Assembly: GCF_028291725.1 (NCBI RefSeq) | Contig: NZ_JAQGNT010000029.1 | Span: 1-64,000 of the forward strand | Direction: 5' to 3' | DNA from: Hydrocarboniphaga sp. | GTDB lineage: Bacteria > Pseudomonadota > Gammaproteobacteria > Nevskiales > Nevskiaceae | DNA: 64,000 nucleotides | In this document: positions 1 through 6,651 of the stretch, piece by piece | Layout of the letters: each line of letters starts with the position of its first letter | How positions within the stretch are numbered: position 1 is the first letter of the stretch | Notes under the pieces: generated by a model | The model's database searches: none | Told to the model about the DNA's origin: nothing | What the model saw: the letters and a program-made list of their open reading frames with translations, nothing else | Program-made: the position numbers and the translations under genes

Positions 1-126
1 TACCTCAACAGCTTCATGCGCGTCAGCGCCAACTACGTCACCGTCCTCAAGCTCGATCGCGAAGGCAATGCCTTCGACGGCCAGGAACCCGCCGCCTATC
101 AGATGCGCTTCCAGATGGCGTTCTAG
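1..126 (+). CDS. C-terminal fragment of an unidentified protein
   Basis: The reading frame is open from the first base of the window and stops at TAG 124-126, leaving 41 residues ending QMRFQMAF. Codon use is GC-rich and normal for this genome. No motif is recognisable in so short a piece. It converges on the SUMF1-fold gene with only 24 bases between the two stops, so it belongs to a plus-strand unit that ends here. Its function cannot be given from what is visible. Confidence 0.6.
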   Translation, partial: YLNSFMRVSANYVTVLKLDREGNAFDGQEPAAYQMRFQMAF

Positions 127-150
127 CAGCCCCGGTGAAACCCGGGGCCG

Positions 151-1140
151 TCAGCGGCCGGCCGACGCGGCGACGCGGAAGCCGGTCCAGACGTTGCGGT
201 GCCAGGCGCCGAAGGGCCCGCGATTGCTCAGCTGCAAGGCCTGCTGCGGCTCCTGCCAGGAGCCGCCGCGGACCACCAGGTTGGTCGCCTCGTCGAACGT
301 CGCAGCGCACTGTCCCGGCGTGCCGGTGCCCGGCGCGGCGAACGGCGAGCAGGTCCATTCGCGCACGTTGCCGGCGACGTCGAGCAGGCCGAAATCGTTG
401 GCCGGACGCGAGCCGACATAAGCCGGATGCTGCGGCGCCCGCGTATCGCAGCCGACGCAGTCGGCATATTGCGCATCGTATTCGTCGCCCCACCAGAAGC
501 GTGTCTTGCTGCCGGCGCGCGCCGCGTATTCCCATTCGAGTTCGGTCGGCAAGCGCATCGCGATGCCGGTTTCTTTCGACAGCCAGGCGGTGAACGCCAG
601 CGCATCGCGCGCCGACACGCAGACCGCCGGATAGGTTTCGGCCTGCTCGTAGCCCGGCTGATTCCATGACAGATCCTGCGAGCTGCCCAGGCACGGGAAA
701 TCCGCCCAGGCCGGGTTCTTGTAGCCGGTGTGCAGCACGAAGATGCGGAACTGTTCGACCGTGACCTCGGTGCGGCTGATGCGGAACGGCGCGATCTCGA
801 AACGGGCCGGCGGCTCGGTTTGCTCCAGGCGGCCGGCCGGAATGTCCAGCAACTCCGGCAGATGGCTGCGCTCGAGCCCGGTCAGCGGCGGCAAACCCGA
901 CGTCGTCACCGCCTCATGCCGCAAAAACGCCAGGCTGATCACCAGCGCGACCGACAGCAGCGCGAGCACCAGCAAGGGGTAGCGCAGCGCATCGGTTTCT
1001 TCGACGCCCTCGCCCGGCAGATCCAACGGACGGATGCGGGCCTCGCCGTCCGCGGTTTCGCGGACCGGCCGGCGGAACGGATCGCGGGTGGCGGCCGACT
1101 CGGCAGCCGCTTGGGGCAAGGAAGGCGTGGCGTCGGTCAC
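151..1140 (-). CDS. Membrane-anchored SUMF1/formylglycine-generating-enzyme-fold protein
   Basis: A 329-residue protein starting at GTG. Residues 1-53 look cytoplasmic, 54-73 (YPLLVLALLSVALVISLAFL) form one transmembrane helix, and about 97-329 form a SUMF1/FGE-sulfatase domain with the family signatures RLPTELEWEYAARAG, GNVREWTC and VVRGGSW. The C-terminal segment after RGGSW has no cysteine pair, which true formylglycine-generating enzymes use for catalysis. It is therefore more likely a PvdO/PpkA-type or binding domain than a sulfatase activator. It lies 77 bases downstream of the kinase whose C-terminus carries the same fold, so the two are probably co-transcribed and may act together at the membrane. 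The substrate is unknown. Confidence 0.85.
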   Translation of the reverse strand: MTDATPSLPQAAAESAATRDPFRRPVRETADGEARIRPLDLPGEGVEETDALRYPLLVLALLSVALVISLAFLRHEAVTTSGLPPLTGLERSHLPELLDIPAGRLEQTEPPARFEIAPFRISRTEVTVEQFRIFVLHTGYKNPAWADFPCLGSSQDLSWNQPGYEQAETYPAVCVSARDALAFTAWLSKETGIAMRLPTELEWEYAARAGSKTRFWWGDEYDAQYADCVGCDTRAPQHPAYVGSRPANDFGLLDVAGNVREWTCSPFAAPGTGTPGQCAATFDEATNLVVRGGSWQEPQQALQLSNRGPFGAWHRNVWTGFRVAASAGR

Positions 1141-1217
1141 GCCAGGATGTTAGAGCGAGCGCCGCAATAAAGGCGAGAAAAACGCGCGGCGGAATGCTTA
1201 CGCTTTGCGCTATTGCC

Positions 1218-3569
1218 TCAGCGCGGCACTACCAGATCCTGGGCGATGCGGAAACCGGTCCAGACATTGCGATGATCGGCGTCCATCGCGGTGCGGCGCG
1301 CCGAGCGCAAGGCGTCGGCATTCTCGATCCACGATCCGCCGCGCACGCTCAGCAGGCGCTCGTATTCGGAGGCGCACTGCGCCTCATCACCGCCGCCGTA
1401 GGGCGCGTAGGCCGAACAGGTCCATTCGCGAACGTTGCCGGCGGTGTCCGCGAGGCCGTAGGCGTTGCGCGGCCAGCTGCCGGCCGGCAGCGGGCCGGTG
1501 CGCGCCTGCGGGCAGCCGGCGCAGCTGGCCTGCGCCGGCTGATACGCATCGCCCCACCAGAAACGCGAACTGCTGCCGCCGCGCGCCGCGTATTCCCATT
1601 CGGCTTCGGTGGGCAGACGGAAATGCAGGCCGCTGGCCCGGCTCAGCCATTGCGCGTACGCGCGCGCGTCCGGCGCGCTGACGCAGACCACCGGCCGGCT
1701 ACCGCTCTGCGCGAAGCCCGGCTCGCTCCAGCTCGGCTTGCGTGCGCCGGCGCTTTCGCAGGCGTAACGCGCCCATTGCGGATTGTCGTACCGGGCCTGA
1801 CTGACGAACTGGCCGAATTGCTCGACGCTGATCTCATCGGCCGAGATCGCGAACGCGGCGAGGCCGACCGCATGCGCCGGCCGCTCCGCGGTGTCGCCGC
1901 GATCGTCGCCGATCCGCGCCGACGCGGCCGGCAGCTGCAGCATCTGCGGCAACTGCGGTGGTGGTGCGAGCGTGTTCACTGCGGCAACTGGCGCGACGGC
2001 GGCGCGCGCGGCAACCAAGGGCACCGATGCGGTATCGGTCGCGGCCATCGTCGGCAGGCTGCGTTCGGGGCCGTTGACGATCCGGTACACGAGGCCGCCG
2101 ACCAGCAGCACCAGGCCGGCGATCAGCGCGAGCGGCATCGCCAGCACGGTCCACGACGCGGGCCGTGTCTCGGCTGCCGGATCGCGCAGCGGCGGCTCCG
2201 GCGCTGCGCGCTGCGCCGGCCTTGCCGGAACACGGGTCGATGCCTGCGCCTCGGGAGCGCTCGGCGGACGCAGCGGGTAATCGCGGCGCGGCGGCGGCGG
2301 CGGTTCCTCGGCGTCGGGCAACTCCTCGGCCTGCATCACCGCCTCGATCTGCGCGTGATGGCGGGACGCGGCGGCCGATGCTTCGACGGCGGCTGGCGGT
2401 GGCGGTGACGGCGCAGTCACCGCCACCGCAATGACCGGAGCGCTCGCTGCGGGTACCGGCGGCTCCTGGCGCGGCAGCGTGATCGGCGGCGGAGCGCGGC
2501 TTGGGATTGGCGCGGGGCTTGGGTCTGGGACGGGAACCGGCGGCGGTGTTGCCGCGGCTGGCGGCGGCACCGAGACAGCGCCTTCGCCCGTCGCCGGCGG
2601 CGCAAGCAAGGGCCGGTATTCGTCCAGCGCCGCGATGAAGTCGGCGGCCGTCTGGAACCGCGCCTCCGGCGTCAGCGCCAGCGCCCGCCGCATCGCCGGG
2701 CGCAGCGATTCCGGGATGCCGACCCAGCCTTCGCGCTCCAGTGGATCGTCGCTGAGCCGGTCCAATGCCGTCGGCGGCGCGGCTCCGGTCAGCATCCGGT
2801 ACAAGGTCGCGGCGGCACCATAGACGTCAGTCCACGGCCCCTGCGCGGAGCGGCGCTGGTACTGCTCGAGCGGCGCATAGCCGTCGGTCAGCACCACCGA
2901 CATGCTGTGCTGGCGCTCGCCGGCGGCCTGACGCGCCGCGCCGAAATCCAGCACGATCGGCTTGCCGACCGTGGCCAGATAGATGTTGTGCGGCTTCAGG
3001 TCGCGATGCACCACGCCGTGCTCGTGCACGAACTGCAGCGCCTCCAGCACCGGCCGGATCAGCGGCACCGCCAGCGCCGGCTCGATGATCTTGCGCACCC
3101 GCGACAGGTACTCGCCCAGCGACAGGCCCTCGTAGTAATCCATCACCAGATACGCGGTGCCATTGGCGTTGAAAAATGCCCGCACGCGGACCACGTTCGG
3201 GTGATCGAGCCTGGCGACGATGCGCGCCTCGCGCAGGAACTGCTCCTTGCCGAACTCGAAATTGCTGCGCGTCTCGTCGGTCTGCGTGACCACGTCGAGC
3301 TGGCCCGGGTGGCGCGTGGCGATGTCGCGAGGCAGGAACTCCTTGATCGCGACGCGCTGCTGCAGGTGAATGTCCCAGCCCAGATAGGTGATGCCGAAAC
3401 CACCCGGCTGGCCGAGCACGCGGCCGACCCGGTACTGCCCGCCGATGATGATGCCGTGCGGCAGGAACAGCGGCGGCCTGGGCAGCGACTCGTCATAGCC
3501 GCAGACCGGGCAGACGGCGACGCCGCCCTTGTCATGGAAACAGCCGGGGCAATGCTTCTGGAATGCCAT
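1218..3569 (-). CDS. Zinc-ribbon Ser/Thr protein kinase with C-terminal SUMF1-fold domain
   Basis: A 783-residue protein. Order of parts: an N-terminal zinc ribbon (CPGC...CPVC, residues about 6-24); a Hanks-type kinase from about residue 44, with glycine loop LGQPGGFG, VAIKEF lysine, catalytic HRDLKPHN near residue 190 and LDFGAA (the DFG motif); a long Pro/Ala-rich linker; a transmembrane helix at about 472-498; and an extracytoplasmic SUMF1 domain from about 555 to the end (RLPTEAEWEYAARGG, GNVREWTC, SVRGGSW). The catalytic cysteines of formylglycine-generating enzymes are absent. ATG 3569 is preferred to an upstream in-frame start because the zinc ribbon begins there. PpkA-like kinases of this architecture are known from type VI secretion loci, but no secretion gene is visible here. 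Confidence 0.9.
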   Translation of the reverse strand: MAFQKHCPGCFHDKGGVAVCPVCGYDESLPRPPLFLPHGIIIGGQYRVGRVLGQPGGFGITYLGWDIHLQQRVAIKEFLPRDIATRHPGQLDVVTQTDETRSNFEFGKEQFLREARIVARLDHPNVVRVRAFFNANGTAYLVMDYYEGLSLGEYLSRVRKIIEPALAVPLIRPVLEALQFVHEHGVVHRDLKPHNIYLATVGKPIVLDFGAARQAAGERQHSMSVVLTDGYAPLEQYQRRSAQGPWTDVYGAAATLYRMLTGAAPPTALDRLSDDPLEREGWVGIPESLRPAMRRALALTPEARFQTAADFIAALDEYRPLLAPPATGEGAVSVPPPAAATPPPVPVPDPSPAPIPSRAPPPITLPRQEPPVPAASAPVIAVAVTAPSPPPPAAVEASAAASRHHAQIEAVMQAEELPDAEEPPPPPRRDYPLRPPSAPEAQASTRVPARPAQRAAPEPPLRDPAAETRPASWTVLAMPLALIAGLVLLVGGLVYRIVNGPERSLPTMAATDTASVPLVAARAAVAPVAAVNTLAPPPQLPQMLQLPAASARIGDDRGDTAERPAHAVGLAAFAISADEISVEQFGQFVSQARYDNPQWARYACESAGARKPSWSEPGFAQSGSRPVVCVSAPDARAYAQWLSRASGLHFRLPTEAEWEYAARGGSSSRFWWGDAYQPAQASCAGCPQARTGPLPAGSWPRNAYGLADTAGNVREWTCSAYAPYGGGDEAQCASEYERLLSVRGGSWIENADALRSARRTAMDADHRNVWTGFRIAQDLVVPR

Positions 3570-3709
3570 TGAAGCTTCAGGGCCGCGGGAAGATGCGCGA
3601 TTGTATGCGCAATGCGGGCTCGCGCCGCCGGCCCTTTTTTCCGGTCGCCGGAACGCATACGCTGGCCGCATCGGCTGTGCACTGCGCGCCTCTCTGAATG
3701 CAGGAGCTT

Positions 3710-4675
3710 ATGACGTCTCTCTCAAATCGGCTGGCGCCGCAGGCGCTCCGCGAACGCTTCGTCGGCGAGGCCACGGCGAAGTTCGCGGCCCAGGTTCCGG
3801 ACTTCGTCGAGCTGCAGAAACTGGTGACCGGCAACGGCGGCGTCTTCCTGAACGATCACGGCGCGATCCGCACCGCGGACCCGGCACTGCGCGAGCTCAT
3901 CGTGCGCGCGGCTGGCGTGATCGGTCTGCGCAAGGAGCTCGATTACTCGTTCCCAAGCAAGAAGCTGGTCAGCTTCGATCTGCAGGTGCTCGGCGAGGAT
4001 TCGCGACAGTTCAAGATCTTCGTGTCGCAGGTCGATCTGCCGGCGTTCCCGCCAGACGTCGCCCGGCTGATCGAGGCGGATTGCGCGGAACAGGCGGCAG
4101 CTGTGAATCACGCTCCGTTCGTGGCGCTGCTCGAGAAAGCCGAGGCGGAGGGCGGCTTAGGTGAGGCCGACGCCGAGCGCTTCGTGCAGCATTTCGTCCA
4201 CAAGCTGATGCATCGCAACGGCGCGCCGATGAAGCGCTCGCTGCTCGAAGCCGTGGCGGCGGTGTCCGGCGAAGCGGCCAGCGCGCTGGCGCTGGGTGCC
4301 GACTTCAACCACGTCACGATCGACGTTTACGCGGCCGGTTTTTCCGGCATAGAGGCGATGACCGCGGCGATGAAGCAACGCGGCTTCCGCATGCTGCCGG
4401 CGATCCAGGGAGCAGCCGGCAGCCTGCTGCGCCAGACCGCGACGATAGCCGCGACGATGGCGACACCGGTGCTGGAGGCGGATGGCTCGGTCGGCAGCGC
4501 GCAGACCGAGAAACAGTTCGTCGAGATCATCGAGCGCAACCAGGCGAGCAATGCCTGGGGCGGCAAGCTGTGGGCACAAGATGGCGCGCCGCTGATCTTC
4601 CGCAATTTCCTGTCGGCGAACGCAGAGAAGATCTTCGATGCGGCGTCGACCAAAGTGGCAGCGAAGACCGAGTAG
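3710..4675 (+). CDS. DUF1338-family protein (2-oxoadipate dioxygenase/decarboxylase-like)
   Basis: About 321 residues. The stretch FVHKLMHRNGAPMKRSLLEAVA followed by GADFNHVTIDVYA and GFSGIEAMTAAMKQRG resembles the DUF1338 fold, a metal-dependent vicinal-oxygen-chelate-like family that includes the 2-oxoadipate hydroxylase HglS/YdcJ. This member is clearly shorter than HglS (about 460 residues), so the substrate may differ. ATG 3710 follows AGGAG closely (3-base spacer); an in-frame ATG at 3698 is the alternative. The TAG stop lies inside the GTAGG edge of a REP palindrome. No pathway neighbour is present. The family call comes from motif recall and has not been checked by search. Confidence 0.65.
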   Translation: MTSLSNRLAPQALRERFVGEATAKFAAQVPDFVELQKLVTGNGGVFLNDHGAIRTADPALRELIVRAAGVIGLRKELDYSFPSKKLVSFDLQVLGEDSRQFKIFVSQVDLPAFPPDVARLIEADCAEQAAAVNHAPFVALLEKAEAEGGLGEADAERFVQHFVHKLMHRNGAPMKRSLLEAVAAVSGEAASALALGADFNHVTIDVYAAGFSGIEAMTAAMKQRGFRMLPAIQGAAGSLLRQTATIAATMATPVLEADGSVGSAQTEKQFVEIIERNQASNAWGGKLWAQDGAPLIFRNFLSANAEKIFDAASTKVAAKTE

Positions 4676-4779
4676 GTTGGGGTGAGCGCAGCGAACCCCA
4701 ACCTACTCGCGGCGCTGGCCCTGATCTGGCGGTGATCGTTGGGGTTCGCTGCGCTCACCCCAACCTACCCCCAACCTAC
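4672..4779. repeat. REP family A palindrome pair (REPIN-like)
   Basis: Two inverted copies of GTAGGTTGGGGTGAGCGCAG and its continuation CGAACCCCAAC face each other with about 40 bases between; the right copy has an extra CCAACCTAC. The left edge overlaps the stop codon of the DUF1338 gene. The same element recurs near 9.7, 40.4, 47.9 and 58.9 kb. Confidence 0.9.
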
Positions 4780-4781
4780 CG

Positions 4782-6218
4782 CTAAACCTTGACTGGAGCC
4801 GCCGCCGGCGTGCGCCCGTAGATGTCCTCGAAACGCACGATATCGTCTTCGCCCAGGTACACGCCCGACTGCACCTCGATCAGTTCGAGCGGCACCTTGC
4901 CCGGATTCTCCAGCCGATGCGTGTGGCCCAGCGGGATGTAGGTCGACTGGTCTTCGCACAGCAGGAAGTTCTTCTCGCCGCACCAGACCCGCGCCGTGCC
5001 TTTGACCACGATCCAGTGTTCGGCGCGGTGGTGATGCATCTGCAGGCTCAGCTTCTGGCCCGGCTTGACGATGATGCGCTTGACCTGAAAACGCTCGCCC
5101 AGCGCGACGGTTTCGTATGAACCCCAGGGGCGATAAACCCGCGGGCTGGTCTCGGCCTCGCTGCGCTTGTCCTTCTTCAGGCGCGCGACGATTTTCTTGA
5201 CCTCCTGCACGCGGCCGCGCGGCGCGACCAGGATCGCATCCTCGGTCTCGACGACGACGGTATCGCTCATGCCGATCATGCTGACCAGGCGCGTGCTGGC
5301 GTGCACCAGGTTGTCGCTGCAGTCTTCCAGCATCACGTCGCCGCGCGTGCGGTTGCCGGCGGCGTCGTTGGCCGGGAGCTTGCCGAGGAAGGTCCAGGAG
5401 CCGACATCGTCCCAGCCCGCGTCCAGCGGCACCAGCGCGATGTTCCGGGTCTTCTCCATCACCGCGTAGTCGATCGATTCGTTGCGGCATTTGCGGAAGG
5501 CGTTGACCTCGAGGCGCACGAAATCGATGTCCTTCACCGCGTGGTTCCAGCTCTGCAGGCTGGCCGCGTACATTTCCGGCTCGAGCTTTTTCAGCTCGTC
5601 GAGGAACACGTCGGCGCGGAACATGAACATGCCGCCGTTCCAGTAGTAGCCACCCTCGGCAATGAAGGCCTCGGCCTTTTCCAAGGCGGGCTTTTCGACG
5701 AACGCGGCGACGTCGAACGCGCCGCCGTCGATCGCCGCACCGACCTTGATGTAGCCGAAGCCGGTTTCCGGATGGGTCGGCTTGATGCCGAAAGTCACGA
5801 TCTTGCCGGTCGCGGCAATCACCGCCGCGGCCTCGACCGCCGCGACGAAGGCGGCGCTGTCGGTCACGGCCTGGTCGGCCGCCATCAGGAACACCAGCGC
5901 CTGCGGGCCGTAGTTGCTGGTCGCGTAGTGCGCGGCCACCGCGGCGGCCGGCGCGGTGTTGCGGCCTTCCGGCTCGAGCATCACGGTTGCGCCTTCCAGG
6001 CCGACCTGGCGCAGCTGCTCGGCGATGACGAAGCGGTGAGCGTCGCCGCCGATGACCAGCGGCGGCGCGGTTTCTTCGACCGCCGCCACGCGCAAGGCCG
6101 TGCTCTGGAGCAGACTGTGCTCGCCGAGCAGCTTCAGGAACTGCTTCGGGTGCTGCTCGCGAGACAAGGGCCACAGCCGGGTGCCGGAACCGCCAGCCAT
6201 CAGCACGGGGACGATCAT
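4782..6218 (-). CDS. manC: Mannose-1-phosphate guanylyltransferase / mannose-6-phosphate isomerase
   Basis: A 478-residue bifunctional enzyme (ManC/AlgA/XanB type) making GDP-mannose for exopolysaccharide or O-antigen. The N-terminal nucleotidyltransferase begins with the pyrophosphorylase signature LMAGGSGTRLWPLSR; the C-terminal cupin (type II phosphomannose isomerase) contains RPWGSYE, MHHHRAEHWIVVKGTARV and YIPLGHTHRLENPG. Length is typical. ATG 6218 is chosen because AGGAG sits 7 bases upstream; a TTG two codons earlier has no such support. It is monocistronic here, with nrdA divergent across a 433-base gap. Confidence 0.95.
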   Translation of the reverse strand: MIVPVLMAGGSGTRLWPLSREQHPKQFLKLLGEHSLLQSTALRVAAVEETAPPLVIGGDAHRFVIAEQLRQVGLEGATVMLEPEGRNTAPAAAVAAHYATSNYGPQALVFLMAADQAVTDSAAFVAAVEAAAVIAATGKIVTFGIKPTHPETGFGYIKVGAAIDGGAFDVAAFVEKPALEKAEAFIAEGGYYWNGGMFMFRADVFLDELKKLEPEMYAASLQSWNHAVKDIDFVRLEVNAFRKCRNESIDYAVMEKTRNIALVPLDAGWDDVGSWTFLGKLPANDAAGNRTRGDVMLEDCSDNLVHASTRLVSMIGMSDTVVVETEDAILVAPRGRVQEVKKIVARLKKDKRSEAETSPRVYRPWGSYETVALGERFQVKRIIVKPGQKLSLQMHHHRAEHWIVVKGTARVWCGEKNFLLCEDQSTYIPLGHTHRLENPGKVPLELIEVQSGVYLGEDDIVRFEDIYGRTPAAAPVKV

Positions 6219-6651
6219 GTGCAAGCTCCTGTAAAAGCTATTGTTATAGATGAGCCTTCATTGTAGCCAGCTCCATGCCAGTTGCGATCCAGTTGCTATC
6301 GAGGCACCTGCAATTCGGCGAGTGACGTTCAGACAACCCTGGATTCCCGCCCTCGCGGGAATGACGAGCGGGAGTCTGAAGCCCTACGATCTTCCGCGGC
6401 ACTTCGCCGTTCGTCAGCTGTCTTATCTGACTCTCGGGTTAGCCATGAAACCCTGCCCCGATCCGGACACCCCGCAAAACCCCGTTCTTGCTTGCTCGCA
6501 GGCATTTCATCCACAAGTCACCCACAGGCAATGCACCGCTTTGGACACACTATGTTGGGGTTGACTGAGCGCCGAACCACTAGATATTGTTACCGAACGG
6601 TTCAGCCCCGCCTGGAAGAACCGACTCCACAGCGACTAAAAAAGGGGAGCT
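6219..6651. other. Divergent manC/nrdA intergenic region
   Basis: These 433 bases contain no convincing gene. They hold the manC ribosome-binding site, a short inverted repeat CCCGCCCTCGCGGG near 6346-6359 inside a common dispersed genomic repeat (GGATTCCCGC...GCGGGAATGACG, about 6340-6366), and two NrdR-like boxes close to nrdA. Short reading frames here have no ribosome-binding sites and no recognisable content. Confidence 0.7.
6547..6592 (+). promoter_or_regulatory. Putative tandem NrdR boxes upstream of nrdA
   Basis: Box 2 (6577-6592, CCACTAGATATTGTTA) matches about 12 of 16 positions of the NrdR consensus ACACTATATATAGTGT; box 1 (6547-6562, ACACTATGTTGGGGTT) keeps the left half. They start exactly 30 bases apart, close to the three helical turns usual for NrdR box pairs. 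The position 60-105 bases upstream of a ribonucleotide reductase gene fits repression by NrdR. Box 1 on its own would be weak. Confidence 0.6.

Noticed and set aside
151-1140. Annotation as formylglycine-generating sulfatase activator
   Set aside because: The fold is right, but the catalytic cysteine pair is missing in this protein and in the kinase C-terminus, and no sulfatase gene is near.
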